A stretch of DNA of 64,000 nucleotides. It comes from an uncultured Lachnospiraceae bacterium. Lineage in GTDB: Bacteria > Bacillota > Clostridia > Lachnospirales > Lachnospiraceae. Of the stretch, positions 53,325 to 61,685 are shown one piece after another. The notes below the pieces were generated by a model. It made no database searches and was not told the DNA's origin. It was given only the letters and a program-made list of their open reading frames with translations. Every line of letters begins with the position of its first letter. Position 1 is the first letter of the stretch. The translations under genes were made by a program, and so were the position numbers. Location of the stretch: assembly GCA_910587715.1 (NCBI GenBank), contig CAJUMV010000017.1, positions 12,420 to 76,419 of the forward strand, read 5' to 3'.

Positions 53325-53451
53325 TATGCCTCTCTCCGTAAGCAGTATCGTGGTGTGCGCTGCATCCGGGCTATTTGACGAAACGGATGCGATGCGCTAC
53401 ACTGGAACAGGGAAACGTTGGGCTTACGGAAAAGGAGAGACAGGCAAAGCG

Positions 53452-54294
53452 ATGCAGAAAAAAATAGCGGTAATCAATGATATTGCGGGATACGGAAGAT
53501 GCGCCATGACGGTGCTTCTTCCGATTATTTCTTATATGGGAGTGCAGGCATGTCCCCTGCTTACTTCCGTTTTTTCGAGTAATACGGCTTTTCCGGACTT
53601 TTTTATGGATGATTATACGGACCGGATGGAAGCGTATATTGGGAGCTGGGAAAAAATCGGTCTTCGGCAGAAGTTTGACGGCATCGCCACGGGATATCTC
53701 GGCTCTGTCAGGCAGATTACTATTGTGAGACGGTTTGTTCAGGAGTTTTCGCGGGAAGGAACGCTTGTGATCGTAGACCCGGTCATGGGGGATCATGGGA
53801 GATTATACTCTGCCTATACGGTAGAGTTGTGTACGGAGCTGCGAAAGCTGGTGGCGTTAGCGGATATCATTACGCCGAATCTGACGGAAAGCTGCCATCT
53901 GGCAGGAATACCCTATAAAGAGAAGGGATGGAAAAGGAAAGAGCTGTTTCAAATGGCCGAGAGCCTTTCTTCCATGGGTCCGTCCCATGTGGTCATTACG
54001 GGGATTCCGCAGGGGGAATATATCGCGAATTATGTCTATGTGAAAACAAAATCGGAGAACCCGGCAGCGCGGCTGATTCGTGTGCACAAGGCGGGAGAGG
54101 AGCGGTGCAGTACGGGAGATGTGTTTTCCGCGATTGTCGCGGCAGATGCGGTAAATGGTGTGCCCTTTGATAAGTCCGTCAGGAAGGCGTCCGGATTCGT
54201 CAAACAGTGCGTGGAAAAAGCACTGGAGCTCGGGACGCCGCCGGCGGAAGGGGTGCCTTATGAGGCGGTACTGTACCGCCTGAAAAGGGGGTAG
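53452..54294 (+). CDS. Pyridoxal/pyridoxamine kinase (PdxK/PdxY family)
   Basis: The 280-residue ribokinase-like enzyme phosphorylates vitamin B6 vitamers with ATP. Typical parts are INDIAGYGRCAMTVLLPI at the N-terminus, VDPVMGDHGRLY, ITPNLTESCHLAG and the anion-hole/catalytic GEERCSTGDVFSAIVAA, in which Gly-Asp supplies the catalytic Asp. The ATG at 53452 has AAAGGAGA about 14 bases away, somewhat far; upstream in-frame starts would overlap the previous gene. It converges on the MerR gene with an 8-base gap. Confidence 0.88.
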   Translation: MQKKIAVINDIAGYGRCAMTVLLPIISYMGVQACPLLTSVFSSNTAFPDFFMDDYTDRMEAYIGSWEKIGLRQKFDGIATGYLGSVRQITIVRRFVQEFSREGTLVIVDPVMGDHGRLYSAYTVELCTELRKLVALADIITPNLTESCHLAGIPYKEKGWKRKELFQMAESLSSMGPSHVVITGIPQGEYIANYVYVKTKSENPAARLIRVHKAGEERCSTGDVFSAIVAADAVNGVPFDKSVRKASGFVKQCVEKALELGTPPAEGVPYEAVLYRLKRG

Positions 54295-54302
54295 GATACT
54301 AC

Positions 54303-55133
54303 TCAACTGGACAACGGATACTCTAACTCAAACGGATACCCGTCTTTTTTATTTTCTTCGGAGAGCGTGTCCGTTTCGATGACGCAGAAATCGTCGCTCT
54401 TAATCACTTCTTTCATTTCTTCACGGATGGTTTCAAAGTCTGTCACATGGGTAGAGATTCTGCGGCAGGCAAAGTCGCCCTCGCTGATGGTGCGGACAAC
54501 CTGTCCGGAGGATTCTGTGGCGGGCGCGTCTCCGGTGATAGTGAGGAACATGTGCCGCTGGTACTTGCCGTTCCGGTATTCATGCAGTACCCCGGAAGGA
54601 TATGCCACCACCGTGCCCATCTGCTGCGCGGTGACAAAGAGCTTCAGGATGTGCTGTCCGTAATATTTCGGGACGTCCATTTCTTCCAAAGGCACTGTCA
54701 ACATTTTGCGGGTCACGATTTCATTGTGATAGAAGCCGTCGGGCAGTAGGATACCGCTCTTGCTTTCCGGAATTTTGGCGAGGCCCGTTACCGGACTTGC
54801 CATATTCTGCAGCGTTTCCTGCAGGGTGGCAAGGCAGTTGTGGATGTCCATGATCTTCTGTTCCGCCAGAATCTTGCCGTCGTAGAGGAGTTTCTGCAGA
54901 TTGATGGAAGCGCCCTCCACATAGTTGTTTAAATCTTTTAACGGGATGCCCAGCCTGATACAGACGGTAATCGCGTCAAGCAGGTAGAGCTGTTCGTTTG
55001 TGTAGTAGCGGTAGTTTGTCTCCGTGTTCACAAATGCCGGCTTGAGAATGCCGATCTGGTCGTAGTAACGCAGAGATTTGATACTTACATTCTTTAATTT
55101 AGATACTTTTCCGATAGACATATACTGACTCAT
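54303..55133 (-). CDS. MerR-family transcriptional regulator with effector-binding domain
   Basis: The 276-residue protein has a MerR DNA-binding domain (1-75; SIGKVSKLKNVSIKSLRYYDQIG, YRYYTNEQLYLLDAI), a long coiled coil (about 80-120), and a C-terminal domain (about 125-275) similar to GyrI/BmrR-like drug-binding modules. It probably activates a nearby or own promoter upon ligand binding. The start at 55133 has no strong RBS; an ATG at 55121 is an alternative. A MerR-like dyad lies just upstream (55201-55212). Confidence 0.88.
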   Translation of the reverse strand: MSQYMSIGKVSKLKNVSIKSLRYYDQIGILKPAFVNTETNYRYYTNEQLYLLDAITVCIRLGIPLKDLNNYVEGASINLQKLLYDGKILAEQKIMDIHNCLATLQETLQNMASPVTGLAKIPESKSGILLPDGFYHNEIVTRKMLTVPLEEMDVPKYYGQHILKLFVTAQQMGTVVAYPSGVLHEYRNGKYQRHMFLTITGDAPATESSGQVVRTISEGDFACRRISTHVTDFETIREEMKEVIKSDDFCVIETDTLSEENKKDGYPFELEYPLSS

Positions 55134-55200
55134 AGCTTGTTTCCCAAAATCCTTTTCCTATTATTTCTCTTTGCTTTTCATTTGATTTATCACCAAACTA

Positions 55201-55212
55201 TACCCGAGGGTA
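55201..55212. promoter_or_regulatory. Candidate MerR-type operator
   Basis: TACCC-GA-GGGTA is a dyad. On the minus strand it reads TACCCTCGGGTATAGT, close to spacer dyads of MerR-family promoters, directly before a TATAGT -10 candidate. No good -35 was found at the expected 19 bases. Confidence 0.4.
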
Positions 55213-55284
55213 AGAGTTGGTAAGACTTATTTTGTCACAAAAATTTTGGTAAGACAAGACCTTTTGGGAAATTAGTGGTCATAA

Positions 55285-55318
55285 AAAATCCGCATACAAG
55301 ATGCTGTATGCGGATTTT
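55285..55318 (-). terminator. Intrinsic terminator of the cellobiose phosphorylase gene
   Basis: A perfect 14-base stem (AAAATCCGCATACA and its complement) with a 6-base loop is followed on the minus strand by a T run. Confidence 0.85.
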
Positions 55319-55348
55319 ATAAATCGTACCTATTTAGATGAAATAATA

Positions 55349-57784
55349 TTATCCCATTGTGACAACTACGTCATATTCTGCCTTGCCCTTTTCGTATGGC
55401 ACAACACATCCGTCCACGGATTTCCCGTCCACGGTGAGAGACTTTACGCCCTTCTCCACGTTGTCGGGATTTACGACCTGAATGTGGTAGGTGCCCTCGC
55501 GGAACTTACGGGTCAGGGTGAAGCCGCCGAAGCCTTTGGGTACGCAGGGATTAATGCTGAGTCCCTTGTGGGTGGGGTACACGCCCAGAATGTGCTGGGA
55601 TACGTTTACGAAAGTCCACGCCGCCGTGCCGGTCAGCCAGCTGTTCTTGGCTTCGCCGGGAATGTACGCGTCGGCGCCTGCCACCATCTGGGAGTACACA
55701 TAGGGCTCTGTGCGGTGGATTTCGCTGATTTCTTCCACATAGGCAGGGCAGGTTTTCTGATAAATCTCAAAAGCTCTGTCACCGCGTCCAATTACGGTTT
55801 CCGCGATGGAAACCCACGGGTTGTTGTGGCAGAAAATGCCTGCGTTCTCCTTGTATCCGGGCGGATAGGAGGAGATTTCCCCAAGCTCCAGATGATATTT
55901 GGTGTAGGCGGGCTGTAAGATCATCACGCCGTATTTGGTGTCCAGCTTTTCCTTTACGGAGTCGAGCGCCTTCTCGGCAAGCCCTTCCTTCACGCCGATG
56001 CCGGCAAGCGGACAGAAGCCGTTGGACTCGATATAAATCTGCCCTTCTTCGCATTCCTTGGAACCAATCTTTTGACCGTAAGCGTCGTAGGCGCGGACGA
56101 ACCAGTCGCCGTCCCAGCCGTCTTTTAATACCGCGTCATACATTTTCTGCACTTCGGCGCGGGCGTAGTCCGCTTCCGCCTGATTGTCCATAAGCTCACA
56201 TAACTGCGCATACTCTTCTCCGTATTTGACAAACATGCCTGCGATAAACACGGATTCCGCCACAGGTCCTTCGGAGGGACCGAACGTCTGGAAAGATTCG
56301 CCCGGATGCTCGGAGAAGCAGTTTAAGTTCAGGCAGTCGTTCCAGTCGGCGCGTCCGATGAGCGGCAGCGCATGAGGACCCTTGTGGGTCACAATATAGT
56401 CGAAGGAGCGTTTCAGATGCTCCAGCAAAGGCTTTGCGAGAGATTCATCGTTGTCAAAGGGAACCATCTCTGTGAGAATCGAGGTGTCTCCCGACTCGCG
56501 CACATAGGCGGAGGTGCCGGCAATCAGCCAGAGCGGGTCGTCGTTGAAGCCGCTGCCGATATCAGAGTTGCCCTTCTTGGTGAGGGGCTGGTACTGATGG
56601 TAAGCGCTGCCGTCCTCAAACTGAGTAGAGGCGATATCGATGATACGCTGCCTTGCACGGTCCGGAATCAGGTGTACGAAGCCGAGCAGGTCCTGACAGG
56701 AGTCACGGAAGCCCATGCCGCGTCCGATACCGGATTCATAATAGGATGCGGAGCGGGACATGTTGAAGGTTACCATACACTGATACTGGTTCCAGATATT
56801 GACCATGCGGTCTACCTTGTCGTTGGAGGACTTCACGGTATACTTGGATAACAGTTCGTTCCAGTAGGCATTCAGCGCGGCGAACGCTTTCTCCACGTCC
56901 GTGTCGGTCTGGTATTTGGCAAGCATTGCTTCGGCAGGCTTTTTGTTGATGATGCCGTGTGCTTCCCACTTCTGGTCCTCGGGATTTTCTATGTAGCCGA
57001 GAACAAAGACGAAGGTTTTGCTCTCGCCGGGTTTTAAGGTCACGTTAATCTGATGGGACGCAATCGGAGACCAGCCGTGTGCTATCGAGTTCGTCGCCTG
57101 TCCCTTTTCCACGACCGCGGGATTCGCCGCGCCGCGGTATGCGCCCAGAAATGCGTCGCGGCTCGTGTCGAAGCCGTCCACGGGTGTGTTCACGGAATAC
57201 ACCGAATAGTGGTTTCTTCTCTCACGGTACTCTGTCTTGTGATAAATTGTGGAACCGACCACCTCCACCTCGCCGGTGCTTAAATTGCGCTGGAAGTTGC
57301 GGGAATCGTCGTCCGCGTTCCAGAGACACCATTCGACATAGGAGAAGAGGGAGACTGTTTTTTCGCTGTCGCTTTGGTTTGACAGCTTTACTTGACTGAT
57401 TTCGCAGTTGTCATCCATGGGGATGAAGGTGAGGACGGAAGCCTCAAGTTTGTTTTTCGCGCCCGTGAACCGGCTGTAGCCGATGCCGTGGCGGCATTCG
57501 TAGCTGTCAAGCGCTGTCTGGGTCGGTTTCCAGCCGGGATTCCAGATGTCGCTGCCTTCTTTAATATAGAGGTATTTGCCGTTAATATCGTTCGGTATGT
57601 CGTTATAGCGGTAACGCGTCATGCGGAGAAGCTTTGCGTCCTTATAAAAGGTGTAGCCGCCGCAGGTGTTGGAAATCAGTGTAAAAAAATCCTTACAGCC
57701 CAAGTAATTGATCCATGGCAGTGGTGTCATGGGTGTGGTGATGACGTACTCGCGGTTTTCGTCATCAAAATAACCAAATTTCAT
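55349..57784 (-). CDS. Cellobiose phosphorylase (GH94)
   Basis: The 811-residue cytoplasmic enzyme splits cellobiose with phosphate into glucose 1-phosphate and glucose. The N-terminus MKFGYFDDENREYVITTP and the YPWINYLG-like PLPWINYLG segment match cellobiose phosphorylases of clostridia. The catalytic region GRADWNDCLNL contains the general-acid aspartate, and GTAAW plus NSWLTG form part of the phosphate site. Length is the typical 810. The ATG at 57784 has AAAGGAG; the reading frame is open for another 54 codons but without homology. It is expressed divergently from the LacI gene and has a LacI-type operator in its leader. No transporter gene is adjacent. Confidence 0.93.
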   Translation of the reverse strand: MKFGYFDDENREYVITTPMTPLPWINYLGCKDFFTLISNTCGGYTFYKDAKLLRMTRYRYNDIPNDINGKYLYIKEGSDIWNPGWKPTQTALDSYECRHGIGYSRFTGAKNKLEASVLTFIPMDDNCEISQVKLSNQSDSEKTVSLFSYVEWCLWNADDDSRNFQRNLSTGEVEVVGSTIYHKTEYRERRNHYSVYSVNTPVDGFDTSRDAFLGAYRGAANPAVVEKGQATNSIAHGWSPIASHQINVTLKPGESKTFVFVLGYIENPEDQKWEAHGIINKKPAEAMLAKYQTDTDVEKAFAALNAYWNELLSKYTVKSSNDKVDRMVNIWNQYQCMVTFNMSRSASYYESGIGRGMGFRDSCQDLLGFVHLIPDRARQRIIDIASTQFEDGSAYHQYQPLTKKGNSDIGSGFNDDPLWLIAGTSAYVRESGDTSILTEMVPFDNDESLAKPLLEHLKRSFDYIVTHKGPHALPLIGRADWNDCLNLNCFSEHPGESFQTFGPSEGPVAESVFIAGMFVKYGEEYAQLCELMDNQAEADYARAEVQKMYDAVLKDGWDGDWFVRAYDAYGQKIGSKECEEGQIYIESNGFCPLAGIGVKEGLAEKALDSVKEKLDTKYGVMILQPAYTKYHLELGEISSYPPGYKENAGIFCHNNPWVSIAETVIGRGDRAFEIYQKTCPAYVEEISEIHRTEPYVYSQMVAGADAYIPGEAKNSWLTGTAAWTFVNVSQHILGVYPTHKGLSINPCVPKGFGGFTLTRKFREGTYHIQVVNPDNVEKGVKSLTVDGKSVDGCVVPYEKGKAEYDVVVTMG

Positions 57785-57850
57785 AGCTCCATTCTCCTTT
57801 TCGTTTGATCTGTTTCCGGTTCCATATGAATCCCCCAAAACGGCGCAGGG

Positions 57851-57861
57851 TAAACGATTAA
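57851..57861. promoter_or_regulatory. LacI-type operator 1
   Basis: TAAACGATTAA fits the LacI-family core with central CG. It lies about 30 bases after the minus-strand -10 of the phosphorylase promoter. Confidence 0.55.
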
Positions 57862-57889
57862 GTAAACCCGTCTCCGGTCGGTTAAACAA

Positions 57890-57918
57890 ATTATACAGAA
57901 GAAATGAAAAAAAAGCAA
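57890..57918 (-). promoter_or_regulatory. Sigma-A promoter of the cellobiose phosphorylase gene
   Basis: On the minus strand, TTGCTT and a perfect TATAAT are separated by 17 bases. Confidence 0.65.
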
Positions 57919-57962
57919 TAAATATATATTTATCATGAAAAAGCAATAAATTTCGAAAGGCA

Positions 57963-57991
57963 TTGCATTACTTGGCGTTGTATTGTACAAT
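57963..57991 (+). promoter_or_regulatory. Sigma-A promoter of the LacI-family gene
   Basis: TTGCAT and TACAAT are separated by 17 bases; the predicted start is near 57998. Confidence 0.6.
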
Positions 57992-58000
57992 GGAAATACG

Positions 58001-58012
58001 AAAACGATTAAG
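58001..58012. promoter_or_regulatory. LacI-type operator 2
   Basis: AAAACGATTAAG repeats the core ACGATTAAG of operator 1 and starts at the predicted transcription start of the LacI gene, consistent with autorepression. Confidence 0.55.
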
Positions 58013-58067
58013 CGAAATGCGGCACATGCGGGCATAAGTGATTTTATGGGGTAGAGAGGATTAACAT

Positions 58068-59078
58068 ATGGTATCTATGAAGGATATTTCGGCGGTCTGC
58101 GGTGTCTCGGTGGCTACGGTCAGCAAGGCGCTTAACGACCAGAACGATATCGGGCAGGAGACGAAGAGACGGATTCGCCAGGTTGCCGAGGAGATGGGCT
58201 ACTTTCCGAATACGGCGGCTAAAATGCTGAAAACAAACCGCAGTTATAATATTGGGGTTCTGTTTAACCATGAGGATTACAGTGGTCTGACCCATGATTA
58301 CTATGCCTTTGTGCTGGACAGTCTCAAGAATACGGTAGAGGAAAAGGGTTACGATCTTACTTTTGTGAACACGAGCAAACGTCGTGCGGGGGCGACAAGC
58401 TATCTGGAACATTGCAGATCCCGGGGCTTTGACGGCGTTGCGATTGTCTGTACGGATTTTTATTCACCGGAGATTTTACAGCTTGTGAGGGGTGGTATTC
58501 CCATCGTTACGCTGGACCATCTTTTTAACAATGTCTGCGCGGTTATGTCTAACAATGTGCAGGGGATGCAGGATCTGCTCACTTATATTTATAAGAAGGG
58601 ACACCGCAGGGTGGCATATATCCACGGGGCGGATTCTGCTGTGACCCAGAGCAGGCTGTCCTCCTTCTATCGGACAGCGGCGCTGCTTGGGCTGACCATA
58701 CCGGATGAATATATCTGCATGTCGCCCTACCGCGATACGAATGGCGCCTATGCGGAGACGGTGAGACTGCTCGACTTGAAGGAACCGCCCACCTGTATTA
58801 TATATCCGGATGATTTTTCCGCGTTCGGCGGTTATAACGCGATACAGGAACGGGGAATGCGGATTCCCGATGACATTTCGATTGCGGGCTATGACGGCAT
58901 TCGCATTGCCAGACATATCGAGCCGACGTTGACCACACTGCGGCAGAACACGGAGGAGCTGGGGCGGCAGGTGGGAGAAAAGCTGCTCAGCCTGATCGAG
59001 CATCCCAAAACCACGCTGGTGGAGACGATTGTGGTGGAGGGGCATGTGTTTGAGGGAAATTCCGTCGGACAAATTTGA
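58068..59078 (+). CDS. LacI-family transcriptional regulator
   Basis: The 336-residue repressor has an N-terminal helix-turn-helix and hinge (MKDISAVCGVSVATVSKALN, then PNTAAKMLKTN) and a periplasmic-binding-protein-like sugar domain (IGVLFNHED, IVTLDHLFNNV, RVAYIHGAD, ISIAGYDGIRIA, TLRQNTEELG). The divergent neighbour is cellobiose phosphorylase and two matching operators lie between, so it probably senses a beta-glucoside such as cellobiose. It is followed 10 bases later by a small unknown gene. Confidence 0.93.
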   Translation: MVSMKDISAVCGVSVATVSKALNDQNDIGQETKRRIRQVAEEMGYFPNTAAKMLKTNRSYNIGVLFNHEDYSGLTHDYYAFVLDSLKNTVEEKGYDLTFVNTSKRRAGATSYLEHCRSRGFDGVAIVCTDFYSPEILQLVRGGIPIVTLDHLFNNVCAVMSNNVQGMQDLLTYIYKKGHRRVAYIHGADSAVTQSRLSSFYRTAALLGLTIPDEYICMSPYRDTNGAYAETVRLLDLKEPPTCIIYPDDFSAFGGYNAIQERGMRIPDDISIAGYDGIRIARHIEPTLTTLRQNTEELGRQVGEKLLSLIEHPKTTLVETIVVEGHVFEGNSVGQI

Positions 59079-59088
59079 GGAGGAAATC

Positions 59089-59481
59089 ATGTCGGCACCG
59101 ATTTTATTTGACCAGAGCAGGTTAAAGGCATATGATGGTCTTATGAGGCTGTGCGAGTTTGCCGGAAAGTCAGAGGAGTGGCAGCAGACGCTGTGGAGTG
59201 AGCTTTTGCTGAATCAGGGGCTGTACGACGCTTTCGTTTACTATCTGGAGAACCATGGGCTGCCGGACGAGCCGAAATGCGGGGCGTACTCCCTGACGGA
59301 CTGTTATGTGTGGCAGATTGAACAGGATAATCTGCGCATGGACACGGGGAAGAACACCGCAAGCTGCAATAAAGAGGACATGGTGCTCAGGGCGTTTATG
59401 ATGATGGCGGATATGCAGAGAAACCCGGAAAAGTATGAGAAAAAGCTGGGCGACTGGAAGGGCATGGACCAGACCATGTGA
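59089..59481 (+). CDS. Hypothetical protein downstream of the LacI gene
   Basis: The 130-residue mostly helical protein has Trp, Tyr and Met-rich segments (SEEWQQTLWSELLLNQGLYDAF; YVWQIEQDNL; MVLRAFMMMADMQRN) and no membrane helix. I do not recognise the family. ATG 59089 follows GAGGAGGA by 4 bases; a frame from 59029 would overlap the LacI gene. Probably co-transcribed with it. Confidence 0.7.
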   Translation: MSAPILFDQSRLKAYDGLMRLCEFAGKSEEWQQTLWSELLLNQGLYDAFVYYLENHGLPDEPKCGAYSLTDCYVWQIEQDNLRMDTGKNTASCNKEDMVLRAFMMMADMQRNPEKYEKKLGDWKGMDQTM

Positions 59482-59518
59482 AAGGCGCGGAGACACAACA
59501 GAGGAAAAAGGAAGGAAT

Positions 59519-59953
59519 ATGGGTCGGACGGAATTTTTAGACAGACTGCAGAGAGCGCTTGCGGGCGGGGTAAACAGTTCCCGTGTGGCGGAGAATGTGC
59601 AGTATTATCGGGAATACATTGATGTGGAAATCAGAAAAGGCAGAAGCGAGGAGGAAGTGCTGCAAAGTCTCGGTGACCCGAGGCTTTTGGCGAAGAGCAT
59701 TATTGAAGCGAATAAGCGCGCCGGTATCAGCGAGGGAACGAACCGGACTTACGACGAGGAAACTGAACGATACGGGGAAAACAAGGGGCAGGGCGTGATG
59801 CGCGTTCCCGGCTGGCTGATTCTGTTGATTGCGGGCGTAATTTTTCTTTTGATCATCGGCGTGGCCTTTTCCATCATTTCTTTTCTTGCGCCGATCATCA
59901 TTCCGGTGTTGATTGTTGTACTTGTGATTAATTACCTGAAAGGGAGAAAATGA
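59519..59953 (+). CDS. DUF1700-like membrane protein (HAAS domain)
   Basis: The 144-residue protein opens with a HAAS-type helical domain (MGRTEFLDRLQRAL, then VQYYREYIDVEIRKGRSEEEVLQSLGDP) and ends with two closely spaced membrane helices (about 97-140). Such proteins usually pair with a PadR-type regulator, but none is next door. RBS AAGGAAGG. Confidence 0.8.
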   Translation: MGRTEFLDRLQRALAGGVNSSRVAENVQYYREYIDVEIRKGRSEEEVLQSLGDPRLLAKSIIEANKRAGISEGTNRTYDEETERYGENKGQGVMRVPGWLILLIAGVIFLLIIGVAFSIISFLAPIIIPVLIVVLVINYLKGRK

Positions 59954-60264
59954 CGTAATAATTCAGCACAGGACTTTGCAAATGACAACAGACCGTTTAC
60001 TTGGGATAAACGGTCTGTTGAGGGGAGTATAAATAATTAATATAAGGGTCTGTAGGCGGAGAATGAAGGGGTATCTCCGTCTACATTTTTATTATAGTAC
60101 ATCTGATGAAAAATACAAGAAAAAATAGTACCAAAGTACCAATGCTGGTTTTGGTGCTTTTCCATAAAAAAATAGTACTAAAGACCTATGAGTTGCCTGA
60201 ATAACTTCGTTCAGATTCTCTCATACTATTTCTGTAACATGAAACCAATCAGGAGGTATGGAAG
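59954..60264. other. Intergenic region with three hairpins and a direct repeat
   Basis: No gene is seen. A perfect 13-base stem (CAACAGACCGTTT, 59986-60020) lacks a T tail. A terminator lies at 60052-60090. A 9-base stem (AAAGTACCA/TGGTGCTTT, 60133-60162) is bracketed by two near-identical 17-mers, AAAAAATAGTACCAAAG (60120-60136) and the same with C to T (60167-60183). Confidence 0.6.
60052..60090 (+). terminator. Intrinsic terminator
   Basis: GTAGGCGGAGA and TCTCCGTCTAC form an 11-base stem followed by ATTTTTA. Confidence 0.75.
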
Positions 60265-60414
60265 ATGTCTAAGAATGATTTTAACCAGAACAGCCAGCAG
60301 AATGAGAAGCAGCAGGACAAGAACAACCAGAACAATTCTAAGAACAGCACAAACAACAGCAGCAAGAACAGTTCCGGCAGCAACTCTAACAACAGCAGCA
60401 AGGACAACTACTAA
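60265..60414 (+). CDS. Small Asn/Ser/Gln/Lys-rich protein
   Basis: The 49-residue protein begins MSKNDFNQNSQQNEK and continues almost only with Asn, Ser, Lys, Gln and Asp, ending SSKDNY. AGGAGG lies 8 bases before the ATG, an excellent site, and a terminator follows within 20 bases, so this is a convincing single-gene unit. It has no hydrophobic core and must be disordered. It recalls small spore or surface polypeptides of Clostridia but matches none I know. Confidence 0.65.
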   Translation: MSKNDFNQNSQQNEKQQDKNNQNNSKNSTNNSSKNSSGSNSNNSSKDNY

Positions 60415-60431
60415 GAAGGATTTGAGCGGAG

Positions 60432-60460
60432 AAGGGGACGCATTGGGCGTCCCCTTTCTT
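60432..60460 (+). terminator. Intrinsic terminator after the small protein gene
   Basis: GGGGACGC and GCGTCCCC form an 8-base stem followed by TTTCTTG. Copy 2 of the 24-base intergenic repeat starts at its end (60459-60482). Confidence 0.8.
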
Positions 60461-60482
60461 GCGCGTATAAGCAGAGTCAGAA
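60459..60482. repeat. Short intergenic repeat, copy 2
   Basis: It matches 51372-51395 at 22 of 24 bases. Unlike copy 1 it has no complementary arm downstream. Confidence 0.6.
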
Positions 60483-60494
60483 AATAAAACTCAG

Positions 60495-60523
60495 TTGACA
60501 GGCATTTGTATATTGCATAAAAT
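60495..60523 (+). promoter_or_regulatory. Sigma-A promoter placed for a leaderless transcript
   Basis: TTGACA and TAAAAT are separated by 17 bases. The -10 ends at 60523, so transcription should start at or next to the ATG at 60530. Confidence 0.75.
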
Positions 60524-60529
60524 GTACCT

Positions 60530-61678
60530 ATGGAAAAATTAGAATATATTGTGCCCTGCCATTTCGGGCTGGAGGCAGTTTTAAAAAGAGAAATTACGGA
60601 TCTCGGTCTGGAGATTACGAGCGTGGAGGACGGCAGAGTTACTTTCGCCGGGGACAGGCAGGCGCTTTGCCGTGCCAATATTTTCCTGCGCAGCGCACAG
60701 AGAGTACTGATTAAAATCGGAAGTTTCCATGCGGAAACCTTTGAGGAGCTTTTTCAGGGAACAAAGGCGCTGCCTTGGGAGAATTATATTTCCAAAGATG
60801 GAAAATTCTGGGTGGCGAAGGCGGCAAGTGTGAAGAGCAAGCTTTTCAGCCCTTCGGATATCCAGTCGATTATGAAGAAGGCAATGGTAGAGCGCATGAA
60901 GAGCGTTTACCATATCAATTGGTTCGACGAAAGCGGAGCCGATTATCCCGTTCGGGTATTTATTAAGAAGGACGAGGTGACGGTGGGACTCGATACATCG
61001 GGAGAATCCTTACATAAACGCGGGTACAGGAAGCTGACGGCGAAAGCGCCCATTGCGGAGAATCTGGCTGCGGCGCTTCTGATGCTGACGCCCTGGAGGG
61101 GCGACCGGATTTTGGTGGATCCTTTTTGCGGCAGCGGGACGATTCCCATTGAGGCGGCTATGATGGCGGCGCATATCGCGCCCGGAAAGAGTAGGCGTTT
61201 TACGGCGCAGGACTGGAGCCATGTGTTTCCGGATTCGTTCTGGGAAAAAGCAAGAGAAGAAGCGGGGTCCATGGAAACGCCGGATGTGGAAACGCAGATT
61301 CAGGGCTACGATATCGATGAGGAGATGGTGTCCATTGCCCGGGCAAATGCCAGACTGGCGGGGGTGGAGCATCTGATTCATTTTCAGAAACGAGATGTGG
61401 CACAGCTTTCCCATGCGAAAAAGTATGGGTTTATTTTGACGAATCCGCCCTACGGAGAACGGCTTTCGGAGAAAGAAGAGCTTCAGAACCTTTACCGGAC
61501 GCTGGGAGAGCGTTACCGGGTGCTGGATTCCTGGTCCATGTATGTGATTACCTCCTATGAACAGGCGGAAACCGCTATCGGCAGGAAGGCGGACAAGAAC
61601 AGAAAGCTATATAACGGTATGATAAAGACCTACTTTTATCAATACATGGGTCCAAAGCCCACCGGGAGTAAAAAATAG
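60530..61678 (+). CDS. THUMP-domain class I RNA methyltransferase (RlmL/YpsC type)
   Basis: The 382-residue protein has an N-terminal ferredoxin-like/THUMP region (1-160; VPCHFGLEAVLKREI) and a Rossmann methyltransferase domain (about 165-375) with LVDPFCGSGTIPIEAAM, YDIDEEMV, and the N6/N2-methylation motif ILTNPPYGERL. It is expected to methylate 23S rRNA guanine (m2G2445-like). The protein begins exactly where the family begins, yet no Shine-Dalgarno is present and the promoter lies directly upstream, suggesting a leaderless mRNA. Confidence 0.93.
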   Translation: MEKLEYIVPCHFGLEAVLKREITDLGLEITSVEDGRVTFAGDRQALCRANIFLRSAQRVLIKIGSFHAETFEELFQGTKALPWENYISKDGKFWVAKAASVKSKLFSPSDIQSIMKKAMVERMKSVYHINWFDESGADYPVRVFIKKDEVTVGLDTSGESLHKRGYRKLTAKAPIAENLAAALLMLTPWRGDRILVDPFCGSGTIPIEAAMMAAHIAPGKSRRFTAQDWSHVFPDSFWEKAREEAGSMETPDVETQIQGYDIDEEMVSIARANARLAGVEHLIHFQKRDVAQLSHAKKYGFILTNPPYGERLSEKEELQNLYRTLGERYRVLDSWSMYVITSYEQAETAIGRKADKNRKLYNGMIKTYFYQYMGPKPTGSKK

Positions 61679-61685
61679 AGATGGA

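Noticed and set aside
60188..60487. Arg/Thr-rich 99-codon frame over the small Asn-rich gene
   Set aside because: It is an alternative frame of the small gene's AAC/AGC-rich sequence, without RBS, and continues through the terminator.
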